DNA of 64,000 bases from Kluyvera sp047971185 (GTDB lineage Bacteria; Pseudomonadota; Gammaproteobacteria; Enterobacterales; Enterobacteriaceae): positions 1 through 64,000 of the forward strand of contig NZ_JBKDZH010000055.1 in NCBI RefSeq assembly GCF_047971185.1, written 5' to 3'. Under the pieces are notes generated by a model. It was not told the DNA's origin. It saw nothing but the letters and a program-made list of their open reading frames with translations, and searched no databases. A program made the translations under genes and the position numbers. Positions 50,296 through 58,192 of this stretch are shown in pieces. The number at the start of each line of letters is the position of its first letter. Within the stretch, counting starts at the first letter, position 1.

Positions 50296-50756
50296 TTAGC
50301 GGAAATATAGCGCAGCTGGAGCGCGGCTTAGCCGAACTGCCGCCCATTATTGGCTCAGTGTTGAAAACGATAGCGACTTTTGATTTTCAACGGTTACAGG
50401 ATGGCCAGCGCGAGATTGACGGCGTTATCTATAAAACGTTCACTGCGACAACGGCGCTGGCGATAAACCGACGTCCGGAGACTCACCGGCATTATATTGA
50501 TGTTCAGTACGTTATTTCGGGGGATGAGTGGATACAGTTCTCCGCGCGCAAAGCGCTATTGCCATGCGAGTCCGTTGAAGACCAGGATAACTATTTTTAT
50601 TCACGTGAGGGTCTGACCCTGCATGATATGTCGCTGTGCGATGGCGACTACGTTATCTTTTTTCCCTGGGATATACACGCGCCACTGTGTCATCGACAAG
50701 CGCCGCAGCAGGTAAGAAAGATTGTCGCCAAAGTACCGATAGCCGCATTATCGTAA
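50292..50756 (+). CDS. YiaL/YhcH/NanQ-family sugar-binding protein
   Basis: 154 residues (YiaL 155). YhcH/YiaL cupin-like family: conserved ETHRHYIDVQYVISGDEWIQ and YVIFFPWDIHAPLC with metal-binding histidines. Members act as anomerases or accessory enzymes for sugar acids. ATG overlaps the dehydrogenase stop, so the two are translationally coupled, as yiaK-yiaL are in E. coli. Confidence 0.87.
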   Translation: MISGNIAQLERGLAELPPIIGSVLKTIATFDFQRLQDGQREIDGVIYKTFTATTALAINRRPETHRHYIDVQYVISGDEWIQFSARKALLPCESVEDQDNYFYSREGLTLHDMSLCDGDYVIFFPWDIHAPLCHRQAPQQVRKIVAKVPIAALS

Positions 50757-50770
50757 GCAATAGTCCATAA

Positions 50771-50798
50771 CAAGCGCTGCCGGAGGGCAGCGCTTTTC
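50771..50798 (+). terminator. intrinsic terminator after the yiaL-like gene
   Basis: AAGCGCTGCC-GGA-GGCAGCGCTT, a strong ten-base-pair stem followed by TTCGTT, ends the rspB operon. Confidence 0.75.
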
Positions 50799-50983
50799 GT
50801 TATAGGGGGGAGGGGAATGGTCGGCTACACTTCTTTGTACTCCTTTAAGTAACTTGAAATAATGGACGATTATTTTCATGTTGCAACTGTCAATTCGGGA
50901 AATTAATGCTAGGTCCCTCGGTATAAATATGGCATTGTTATTGCGAAACAAAAAATGGACTCTCTGGAAAAGGAGCTCGGGCT

Positions 50984-51412
50984 ATGTATAAAAAAATTCT
51001 TATGCCTGTAGATGTTTTTGAAATGGATTTAAGCGACAAGGCTATTCGCCATGCGGTGTATCTGGCGGGTGAGTCTGGCGAAATAACACTACTGAACGTC
51101 TTACCTAACAGCAATCGTTCTATTTTACGCGGCTTCGCTGCGGATATTAAAAAGTTCGAAGACTTTATACAGGAAGAGTCGACGAAGAAGATGAAGAATC
51201 TGCAGCGGCTATTTGATATGCCCGCAGAGCGTCTGCACACCGAGGTTCGCTTTGGCAATATCCGTGATGAGGTCATCGCGATGAGTAAAACCGGTGAATA
51301 CGACGTGATTGTGATTGGTTCGCGTCAGCGCGGAATGACAACCCATCTGCTGGGTTCGAACGCCGAATCTATTTTACGCTACGCTAATATTCCAACAATG
51401 GTTATCCGTTAA
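50984..51412 (+). CDS. universal stress protein, UspG-like
   Basis: 142 residues, as in UspG (142), MYKKILMPVDVFEMDLSDKA. The ATP-binding pattern is seen as VIVIGSRQRGMTTHLLGSNA. Usp proteins accumulate in starvation and stress; UspG is also linked to adhesion and adenylylation. AAGGAGCTCGGGCT precedes the ATG. In E. coli uspG is elsewhere, so this is an added or moved copy within the rsp block. Confidence 0.88.
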   Translation: MYKKILMPVDVFEMDLSDKAIRHAVYLAGESGEITLLNVLPNSNRSILRGFAADIKKFEDFIQEESTKKMKNLQRLFDMPAERLHTEVRFGNIRDEVIAMSKTGEYDVIVIGSRQRGMTTHLLGSNAESILRYANIPTMVIR

Positions 51413-51446
51413 AAAAAGGGCCTTCAATATTGAAGGCCCTTTTTTC
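51411..51446. terminator. bidirectional terminator between uspG-like gene and rspR
   Basis: GGGCCTTCAATATTGAAGGCCC is a perfect 22-base palindrome with A run before and T run after. Confidence 0.9.
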
Positions 51447-52133
51447 TTACTCTTCGCTAAACCAATCGCGGTTTTCCTGGCGAATAAGCAGTACTGACTC
51501 ACTAATTTCCTGCAGGTGTGAGGTCATCGCTTTTTCTACCGTATCGGCGTCGCGTTTCTGGAGTGCGCTGAATATTTCATGATGCTGCTGCAACAGCATT
51601 TCCGGCGAGGAGATATGATCGAGGCTCATATAACGCACCCGGTCAATGGCCGCTTTAATGTTCTCGATGGTGTCCCACGCCAGCTGACAATCAGCAATAT
51701 TTGACAGCAGCTGGTGGAAATCATCATCCAGCTGGAAGAAATCAGTTAGCTGCTGACGGTCGATGGCAATACGCTGCTGGTGCAAGTTTTGCTCCAGCTG
51801 ATAGATCTGGGCATCGGTGATCATCGTTGCCGCCCGGCGAGCCACCGCGCATTCAATAGCCTGACGAATGAAACAGCCGTTACGGACCTGCGAAAGGGAA
51901 ATCTTGTTGACGTAGCTGCCGCGCTGAGGACGGATCTGGATAAGTCCGTTTTCAGCCAGTTTGATAAAAGCTTCACGTACCGGTTGACGGGAAACGTCAA
52001 AACGCAGGGAGACTTCTTTTTCCGACAGCGGCGTGCCCGGCGGGATAAGACAGTGCACGATATCGCGACGCAGGATGCGATAAATCTGTTGATTGACGGG
52101 CTGTGTTGGGTTCAGTTGGGTTTCGGCGGCCAT
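51447..52133 (-). CDS. rspR: GntR/FadR-family repressor RspR (YdfH)
   Basis: 228 residues, as in E. coli YdfH. GntR winged helix (IYRILRRDIVHCLIPPGTPL, LSEKEVSLRFDVSRQPVREA) and a C-terminal FCD domain with metal-binding residues (DDDFHQLLSNI, QQHHEIFSALQKRD). RspR represses rspAB in E. coli. The shared operator-like block before rspA and rspB is its probable target. Confidence 0.94.
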   Translation of the reverse strand: MAAETQLNPTQPVNQQIYRILRRDIVHCLIPPGTPLSEKEVSLRFDVSRQPVREAFIKLAENGLIQIRPQRGSYVNKISLSQVRNGCFIRQAIECAVARRAATMITDAQIYQLEQNLHQQRIAIDRQQLTDFFQLDDDFHQLLSNIADCQLAWDTIENIKAAIDRVRYMSLDHISSPEMLLQQHHEIFSALQKRDADTVEKAMTSHLQEISESVLLIRQENRDWFSEE

Positions 52134-52225
52134 TGAGTCGTTCTTATCAGCTGATTAAGCTGCTATTTTACGCTTTTTTTGCCGCCGCGCCCAGACCCGA
52201 CCGGCGGTCGGGCTGGGATTAAATA

Positions 52226-52975
52226 CTAACTTTCGCGATGAACGCTCAGGCCGGCGTAAGTCTGGCTGACCGGCATCATCTCAACGGTGTTAATGTTGAC
52301 GTGTTTTGGCAACGTCGCCACCCACCAGACGGCTTCGGTGACGTCTTCCGGCGTCAGCGCGTTGGCATTTTCATAAGTTTTACCGGCTTTAGCATCGTCG
52401 CCTTTGAAGCGCACGTTAGAGAACTCAGTGCCGCCGACCAGGCCCGGTTCAATATCCGTGACGCGAACGGCGGTGCCGTGCAGGTCGGTACGCAGGTTCA
52501 GACTGAACTGACGAACAAATGCCTTGGTGGCGCCATAGACGTTACCACCGGCATACGGCCAGCTCCCGGCGGTAGAGCCGATGTTAATCACGTGACCGCG
52601 GTTACGCTCGACCATTCCCGGCAGCACGGCGCGGGTCATGTACACCAGCCCTTTGTTGTTGGTGTCGATCATATCTTCCCAATCCTCTACGCTGGCGCGA
52701 TGTGCAGGCTCCAGGCCCAGCGCCAGGCCAGCGTTGTTCACCAGGATATCAATATCGCGCCATTCGGCAGGCAGGTTGGCGATGGTTTCTTCAATGGCCG
52801 CGCGGTTGCGCACGTCCAGCTGTACGGTCAGGACGCTGTCGCCCAGCTCATCTTTCAGCGCTTTTAAACGTTCGTTACGACGGCCAGTGGCAATAACTTT
52901 GTGCCCGTTGGCAATAAAACGGCGCGTAATGCTTTCGCCAAACCCTGCCGTTGCTCCGGTTACCAGTACGATCAT
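52226..52975 (-). CDS. ydfG: NADP-dependent 3-hydroxy acid dehydrogenase YdfG
   Basis: 249 residues (E. coli 248). Short-chain dehydrogenase: cofactor motif TGATAGFGESI, NNAGLALG, catalytic Ser in INIGSTAGSW, and YGATKAF with Tyr and Lys. It oxidises L-allo-threonine, serine and 3-hydroxypropionate (reduces malonic semialdehyde). Separated from rspR by a hairpin near 52188-52217. Confidence 0.95.
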   Translation of the reverse strand: MIVLVTGATAGFGESITRRFIANGHKVIATGRRNERLKALKDELGDSVLTVQLDVRNRAAIEETIANLPAEWRDIDILVNNAGLALGLEPAHRASVEDWEDMIDTNNKGLVYMTRAVLPGMVERNRGHVINIGSTAGSWPYAGGNVYGATKAFVRQFSLNLRTDLHGTAVRVTDIEPGLVGGTEFSNVRFKGDDAKAGKTYENANALTPEDVTEAVWWVATLPKHVNINTVEMMPVSQTYAGLSVHRES

Positions 52976-53291
52976 TTCTCTGTTCCTTCAACGCTTAAGT
53001 GTCGTATTACGATAGCAGAACACCCAGGGCATAACTATCCTGGCCGATTGATGTAGCGGAATAAAAAGAAAAACAGTTTTAGATTTTTTTAACCGGCCAC
53101 GAAGTCTTGATGTTTTCTGAAATGTACCTGAGGAGGGGGTGAGGAACGCAGTATATCAGAGTGTCTGGGTTAACATGGCTGCGGGTGCTTGAGGCTATCT
53201 GTCTCAGGCATTTACCGAAAGGCAGATAGAAGAAAGCCCCGGAAACATTAAGCGCCCTGCAAGGCGCATAACATTAACCGAGGCCACATCT

Positions 53292-53354
53292 ATGCTCCAC
53301 AACATAGAGATTAGCCTCTTACCGACCTCGCGGTCAAGGAGTAGAAGGCTATGA
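53292..53354 (+). CDS. mok-type leader reading frame
   Basis: 20 residues, MLHNIEISLLPTSRSRSRRL, ending in TGA that overlaps the hok ATG (ATGA). In hok/sok loci translation of such a frame allows hok translation by coupling and is the target of Sok. Confidence 0.75.
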   Translation: MLHNIEISLLPTSRSRSRRL

Positions 53355-53503
53355 AGCCACAAAGAATGGCGCTTATGGCGCTAATCGTTATCGGCATAAC
53401 GCTTTTGGGCGTCCTGCTACTTAACAACCAACATCTCTGTGATGTTAGCTTCCGAAGCGGCGGAACGGAGATTGTGGCTCACATGGCTTACGAAACCAGG
53501 TAG
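53351..53503 (+). CDS. Hok-family membrane toxin
   Basis: 50 residues, MKPQRMALMALIVIGITLLG, then VLLLNNQHLCDVSFRSGGTE and IVAHMAYETR. It has a single transmembrane segment, the conserved cysteine in LCDV, and the family ending AYE. Hok proteins depolarise the inner membrane. The frame is intact; AGGAGTAGAAGGCT precedes the ATG. Confidence 0.88.
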   Translation: MKPQRMALMALIVIGITLLGVLLLNNQHLCDVSFRSGGTEIVAHMAYETR

Positions 53504-53654
53504 GAGTCGGGCGGGGAGTAATCCCCGCCATTTCTCCTGTTGTTCGGTATCCTCAATGCACCCAATCCTTTTTGCTTTCTGCTGAGATAACCGAGCAGCG
53601 CGGCCTCAATTTGTTTATTCTGCTAAGGTTAATCGTTTTCATCAGGAGCAGGAC

Positions 53655-55700
53655 ATGTCGGCTATGAATCCCTTTTTCGCCAGCAGCACGTTACCTTATC
53701 AGGCACCGCCGTTTGACAAGATAAATGACGACCACTATCGCCCGGCCTTTGATGAAGCGCTCAAGCGCAAACGCCAGGAAATTGCCGACATCGCCCAAAA
53801 CGCAGCCGCAGCGACCTTTGACAACACCGTTGTGGCGCTGGAAAAGAGCGGCGAGATGCTTTCACGCGTCACCGCCGTGTTCTTTGCCATGGCGGCATCG
53901 CACAGCAATGACGTTATTCAGCGCCTCGACGAGGAGTTTTCGGCGGAGCTCGCCGGGCTGGCGAACGATATTTATCTTAATGATGCTTTGTTTGCCCGCG
54001 TTAAGGCCGTCTGGGAGCAGCGCGATACGCTGGGTCTGGACGCCGAATCCCACCGTCTGGTGGAGGTCATTTACCAGCGCTTTATCCTGGCGGGTGCCAT
54101 GCTTGGCGCCGCGCAGAAAGCCGAGCTTAAAAGGCTGAATACCGAAGCGGCGACCTTGAGCAGCCAGTTTCACCAGTGCCTGCTGGGGGCGGCGAAAAAC
54201 GGCGTGCTGGTGATGGATGATGAGGCTGTATTAGAGGGCTTAAGTGCCGATGAACTGGCGACGGCCGCCGCCGCGGCGGCAGAACGTGGGCTGGCGGGGC
54301 GCTGGCTGATACCGCTGGTCAACACTACCCAACAGCCGGCGTTGGCGTCGTTGCGCTCGCGCGACACTCGGGAAAAATTGTTCAAAGCGGCGTGGCAGCG
54401 TAATCAGAACGGCGATGCTAACGATACGCGCGAACGAATCCTCAAGCTGGTGGCGATACGCGCCCGGCAGGCCGAACTACTGGGCTACGCCGATTATGCC
54501 AGCTGGAGTATGGCCGACCAGATGGCGAAAACGCCAAAGGCCGCCTTTGACTTTATGCGCGAGATTACTCCGGCCGCTCGTGCCAGAGCTGAAAATGAGC
54601 TGGCGGATATCCAGACGCTGATTGACAGCGGCACGGTTTCCTTCACCGCGCAGGCCTGGGACTGGCTCTTCTATTCTGAACAGGTACGTCGCGAGAAATA
54701 CGCGATCGATGAAGCGCAAATCAAACCGTGGTTCGCGCTGGAGCGCGTGCTGGTCGACGGCGTTTTCTGGTCTGCCAGCCAGCTGTTTGGTATTCGCTTT
54801 GTCGAGCGTTTCGACCTGCCGGTTTATCACCCGGACGTGCGCGTGTGGGAAATTTTTGATGCCGATGGTGAGGGCATGGCGCTGTTCTACGGCGACTTCT
54901 TTGCTCGCGAAAGCAAGAGCGGCGGGGCGTGGATGGACAACTTTGTGCCGCAGTCTACGCTGCTTGGCACGCGTCCGGTTATCTATAACGTCTGCAACTA
55001 TCAAAAACCGGCTGCCGGCAAAAGCGCGTTGATCTCCTGGGATGACGTGATCACCCTTTTCCACGAGTTTGGCCACGCGCTGCACGGGCTGTTTGCTAAA
55101 CAGCGTTATGCCACCTTATCCGGCACCAATACGCCGCGCGATTTCGTCGAGTTTCCGTCGCAGATTAATGAGCATTGGGCGAGTCACCCTGAAGTCTTTG
55201 CCCACTATGCGCGCCATTATGAAAGCGGCGAACCGATGCCGGATGCGCTACGCGAAAGCCTGTTCCGCGCTTCGAGCTTTAATAAAGGTTACGACATGAC
55301 CGAGCTGCTTAGCGCTGCGCTGCTGGATATGAACTGGCACAGTTTATCCACCCGCGAGCTGCCGGAAAGCGTGGATGAGTTTGAGGCTCAGGCGCTACGG
55401 GGTGAACATCTCGATCTTGCTGCCGTACCGCCGCGCTATCGCAGCAGCTATTTCTCACATATTTTCGGCGGCGGCTACGCGGCAGGTTATTACGCCTATC
55501 TGTGGACGCAAATGCTGGCGGATGATGGCTACCAGTGGTTTGTTGAGCAGGGCGGTTTAACCCGTGAAAATGGCCAGCGTTTCCGTGAGGCTATTTTATC
55601 GCGCGGTAACAGCAGTGATTTAGAAAAATTGTATCGCGACTGGCGTGGTCACGATCCGTTAATTTCGCCAATGCTTAAAAACCGTGGTTTAAGCGATTAA
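53655..55700 (+). CDS. dcp: dipeptidyl carboxypeptidase Dcp
   Basis: 681 residues, as in E. coli. M3 metallopeptidase with HEFGHALHG at residues about 470-478 and the third ligand region EFPSQINEHW. It removes C-terminal dipeptides from oligopeptides in cytoplasm and periplasm. All zinc ligands are present. No signal peptide. Confidence 0.97.
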   Translation: MSAMNPFFASSTLPYQAPPFDKINDDHYRPAFDEALKRKRQEIADIAQNAAAATFDNTVVALEKSGEMLSRVTAVFFAMAASHSNDVIQRLDEEFSAELAGLANDIYLNDALFARVKAVWEQRDTLGLDAESHRLVEVIYQRFILAGAMLGAAQKAELKRLNTEAATLSSQFHQCLLGAAKNGVLVMDDEAVLEGLSADELATAAAAAAERGLAGRWLIPLVNTTQQPALASLRSRDTREKLFKAAWQRNQNGDANDTRERILKLVAIRARQAELLGYADYASWSMADQMAKTPKAAFDFMREITPAARARAENELADIQTLIDSGTVSFTAQAWDWLFYSEQVRREKYAIDEAQIKPWFALERVLVDGVFWSASQLFGIRFVERFDLPVYHPDVRVWEIFDADGEGMALFYGDFFARESKSGGAWMDNFVPQSTLLGTRPVIYNVCNYQKPAAGKSALISWDDVITLFHEFGHALHGLFAKQRYATLSGTNTPRDFVEFPSQINEHWASHPEVFAHYARHYESGEPMPDALRESLFRASSFNKGYDMTELLSAALLDMNWHSLSTRELPESVDEFEAQALRGEHLDLAAVPPRYRSSYFSHIFGGGYAAGYYAYLWTQMLADDGYQWFVEQGGLTRENGQRFREAILSRGNSSDLEKLYRDWRGHDPLISPMLKNRGLSD

Positions 55701-55756
55701 AGCATTGACTGCCAGTCCCGCTCGTCGCCTTTAAGCGACGGGCGGGGCGGAAAGGA

Positions 55757-55844
55757 TAAAAAAAACCCGCACACAGGGCTGGCGGGTTAAGTACCACAAA
55801 AATATAGAGCATTCTTGCTATCATTCCTGGTGGGAAGGACAACG
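55757..55844 (-). ncRNA. candidate small RNA with own promoter and terminator
   Basis: On the minus strand TTGCGT (55878-55873), 16 bases, TAAAAT (55856-55851) form a promoter, and AACCCGC/GCGGGTT (55764-55788) followed by TTTTTT forms a terminator, giving an RNA of about 88 bases. No gene lies upstream on this strand that needs the terminator. A short frame through it has no good ribosome site beyond CAGGA. I do not recognise the RNA. Confidence 0.5.
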
Positions 55845-56048
55845 AATATAATTTTACGTGACAGTAACAGTTACGCAACCTGACATTTTCGGTAGGGTAC
55901 TAGCGGGAAGCTCATGAAGTGTGCTGGCTCACAGGCTCTTTACAAATACGTGCAGTTGTTGAAGAAACTCGCCATTCGACTTGCTAAGATTATTGCGTAA
56001 ATCGTTGAGTTAATGGATTTAATATCGACAATCTGCCCGGAGGCACAA

Positions 56049-56219
56049 ATGAAAAAATCCCAGCGTAAAGTTCGTCGCGAGTCCATCTGGTCTACCCGTC
56101 CTGAGCATCAGGATCTACAGGAGTCGCGTACCGGCAGATTGTGGGCGGGCCGTCAGGCCGGCTGTCAGAGCAAAAAAGCATGGAAAAATTATGGTTTAAA
56201 TAATGCAGTCGCCGTTTAG
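56049..56219 (+). CDS. small basic protein of unknown function
   Basis: 56 residues, MKKSQRKVRRESIWSTRPEH then QDLQESRTGRLWAGRQAGCQ and a short end. GGAGGCACAA precedes the ATG. It is rich in Arg and Lys with no hydrophobic segment. Its stop lies inside the PhoP-box-like element of mgrR. No family recognised; the good ribosome site argues that it is real. Confidence 0.55.
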   Translation: MKKSQRKVRRESIWSTRPEHQDLQESRTGRLWAGRQAGCQSKKAWKNYGLNNAVAV

Positions 56220-56247
56220 CTTTAGTTGAATAACGCGGTGGTAAGAT
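56214..56247 (+). promoter_or_regulatory. PhoP box and -10 of mgrR
   Basis: GTTTA-N6-GTTGA (56214-56229), a PhoP direct repeat with one mismatch at 11-base period, then 12 bases, then TAAGAT (56242-56247). This is the spacing of PhoP-activated promoters lacking a -35. Confidence 0.7.
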
Positions 56248-56253
56248 CATTTC

Positions 56254-56353
56254 ACAACAACGGTTACCCAATCAAGGAGAGCGGGTAATCGGAGAAGCAA
56301 AAATCTATCCATGCAAGCATTTATACCGCCAGTTTTGCTGGCGGTTTTTTTTT
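56254..56353 (+). ncRNA. mgrR: Hfq-dependent small RNA MgrR
   Basis: From the PhoP-type promoter to the terminator ACCGCCAG-TTTTG-CTGGCGGT plus eight Ts (56325-56353) is about 100 bases; E. coli MgrR is 98. It lies next to mgtS as expected. MgrR represses eptB, so lipopolysaccharide phosphoethanolamine modification falls under low Mg. Identity rests on position, control elements and length, not on base-by-base comparison. Confidence 0.75.
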
Positions 56354-56388
56354 ACCATTTAACCGGGGGGTTATTATTACGGCGTCGG

Positions 56389-56484
56389 TTAATCGTTCCA
56401 TTTTCCGCTAAAATAGGCTGTCAGAAAACCGGAAAACAGAATGAGCCCCACTGCAACCAGAAACACGTGCATATTATCCAGCAT
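56389..56484 (-). CDS. mgtS: small membrane protein MgtS
   Basis: 31 residues, MLDNMHVFLVAVGLILFSGF then LTAYFSGKWND; E. coli MgtS is also 31 residues with the same FSGFL-AYFS-KW-D pattern. GAGGAGG lies just upstream. MgtS protects the MgtA magnesium importer from FtsH and modulates PitA. A PhoP-like GTTAG-N6-TTTAA lies about 50-70 bases upstream on the minus strand. Confidence 0.93.
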   Translation of the reverse strand: MLDNMHVFLVAVGLILFSGFLTAYFSGKWND

Positions 56485-56566
56485 GATGACCTCCTCTTTA
56501 ACGATTCCACCAAAAACATCTCTTAGCGTACTCTGTTAAAGTTAGACTAACGCCGTCATTTGTTAA

Positions 56567-57556
56567 TTAATTATTTGTTGCGGTAAATTTTTTTCGATAG
56601 GCCAGTGGGCTGATGGCAAAATGTTGCTGAAAGCGCAAGCGTAGATTTTTAGCATTACCAAACCCGCTTATTTCAGCGACCTTCTCTACGCTGTCTCTGC
56701 CGGTGGTCAGGTGGTGCCGCGCCTGCTGCAAACGTTCGTCAAGCAGCCAGCGGGCGGGGGTTTTGCCGGTCGCCTCCTGAAAACGCCGCAGGAAGGTTCG
56801 CTCGCTCATTCCCACCTTATCGGCCAGCGAACGAACGCTATGGCTTTCCGCCAGGTGCTGGTGGAGAAAATCAAACAGCATCCCTAAGCGCTGGCTTTCG
56901 CGTGAACGTGCGACGGGCCGCGCAATCTGCTGTTTCTGCGCGCCGTCGCGGTGCGGCTGAATCACCAGCCGCCGGGCAACCCGGTTAGCGGCCTCCAGAC
57001 CAAAATCCAGCCTGACAACGTGCAAACAGAGGTCGATACCTGCGGCGCTGCCCGCCGAGGTCAGCACGCTTTCCCCGGCGATATAAAGCACGTCGTCCAC
57101 GACCGTAATTGCCGGATAGCGCTGCTGGAGCTGGGCGGTATAGCGCCAGTGGGTGGTGGCACGTTGGCCGTCAAGCAGACCGGCCGCCGCCAGCACAAAC
57201 ACGCCGGAACAGATAGATAACACCCGGCACCCGCGGCGATGCGCCTGCTGTAGCGCCTGGCTCAACGCGTCCGGAACCGGGCTATCCGCACCGCGCCAAC
57301 CGGGGACGATAATGGTATCGGCGTCTTCTAGCAGGCTGAGGTCGCCATCGGCCATCACGCGCACGCCGCCGGTGGCGCGCAGTTCGCCTTCATCGACGGC
57401 CGCGACGGCAAAGCGATACCAGCCGTGGCCCATTTCCGGGCGAGGCAGGCCAAACACCTCTACGGCCACGCCAAATTCAAAGGTACATAGCCCATCGTAG
57501 GCCAGCGCCACCACGAGCGGGGCGCGGATTGTCATATTCTGGCTGTTTTCTGTCAT
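56567..57556 (-). CDS. ftrA: GlxA/FtrA-type AraC regulator
   Basis: 329 residues from the ATG at 57556; ATGs at 57598 and 57535 are alternatives and the choice is uncertain. N-terminal DJ-1/PfpI-like domain (VVALAYDGLCTFEFGVAVEV, LSICSGVFVLAAAGLLDG with nucleophile-position Cys) and C-terminal AraC double helix-turn-helix (SVRSLADKVGMSERTFLRRF, VEKVAEISGFGNAKNLRLRF). It is divergent from the rhodanese gene, with which ftrA is commonly paired, and probably controls it. Confidence 0.88.
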   Translation of the reverse strand: MTENSQNMTIRAPLVVALAYDGLCTFEFGVAVEVFGLPRPEMGHGWYRFAVAAVDEGELRATGGVRVMADGDLSLLEDADTIIVPGWRGADSPVPDALSQALQQAHRRGCRVLSICSGVFVLAAAGLLDGQRATTHWRYTAQLQQRYPAITVVDDVLYIAGESVLTSAGSAAGIDLCLHVVRLDFGLEAANRVARRLVIQPHRDGAQKQQIARPVARSRESQRLGMLFDFLHQHLAESHSVRSLADKVGMSERTFLRRFQEATGKTPARWLLDERLQQARHHLTTGRDSVEKVAEISGFGNAKNLRLRFQQHFAISPLAYRKKFTATNN

Positions 57557-57641
57557 CTCTGTGGGCAGTCCTCGCGGCAGGTGCCTGTTTATACTCATCG
57601 CATCGTTACCATAGTGGTAATACATCACGGGAGAGTCAATC

Positions 57642-58040
57642 ATGAGTTACGTTACCGAGTTTCCGCCTGCCAGCGCCGCCGATACGGCCGCCCATTTTCG
57701 CCAGCGTCTGGGGTTTGAAACCGACTGCGCCGACGTGTATGCCGCCATGCAGGCCGCGGACGTCGATTTCGTCCTGCTGCATGTAGTGGGGAGCGCTGAG
57801 GCATTCGCGCGTCGCCATCTGCCCGGCGCGATCCACCTTCGTCATGCCGAGATGAGCGCCGAGCGTATGCAGGCATGGCCGCCGGAGACGATTTTCGTGG
57901 TGTATTGCGCTGGGCCGCACTGCAATGGCGCCGACCGCGCAGCGTTAAAGCTGGCGACGCTGGGCCGCCCGGTGAAAGTGATGATTGGCGGTATCACCGG
58001 CTGAGAAGATGAAGGTTTTGCCTTTAGTCAGGGATCGTGA
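57642..58040 (+). pseudogene. rhodanese-domain protein with premature opal codon
   Basis: The frame stops at TGA 58002-58004 after 120 residues (ends MIGGITG). It continues in frame as EDEGFAFSQGS to TGA at 58038-58040, the usual family ending after ITGW, so TGG to TGA is likely. The active-site loop CAGPHCNGA is intact, and only about 12 C-terminal residues are lost, so some activity may remain. Rhodaneses transfer sulfane sulfur. Confidence 0.7.
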
Positions 58041-58102
58041 ATTTTTTTCATTTATCATGAATTATTCTCGTTTGCCTGTGGCGCGCACGGATGACACTAC
58101 CT

Positions 58103-58126
58103 GGACATATAGCCATCCAGAAGGCT
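58103..58126 (+). promoter_or_regulatory. three tandem candidate met boxes (MetJ operator)
   Basis: GGACATAT, AGCCATCC and AGAAGGCT are contiguous 8-mers matching AGACGTCT at 5, 5 and 6 of 8 bases, about 66 bases before the methyltransferase ATG. MetJ operators are tandem imperfect 8-mers of this kind. Confidence 0.6.
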
Positions 58127-58192
58127 AAAAAGTTCAAATAATACATTATCACCCTGGGTAACCAGTTTGCCCGAGTGAATAAGGAGAATCGC

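Larger units (their letters stand above)
53185..53540 (+). ncRNA. hok/sok-type toxin mRNA and antitoxin RNA locus
   Basis: From GTGCTTGAGGCTATCTGTCT onward the text follows hok mRNAs of plasmid R1 type: 5' GCTTGAGGC..., AGATAGAAGAAAGCCCCGGAAA, CATTAACCGAGGC, then mok and hok. The antisense Sok RNA would be read leftwards across 53240-53310. Exact ends are not determined. Type I system: the antisense RNA blocks mok and so hok translation. Confidence 0.75.

Noticed and set aside
55675..55878. 67-codon minus-strand frame over the sRNA candidate
   Set aside because: It runs through the terminator hairpin into the dcp 3' end and has no good start context; an RNA is more likely.
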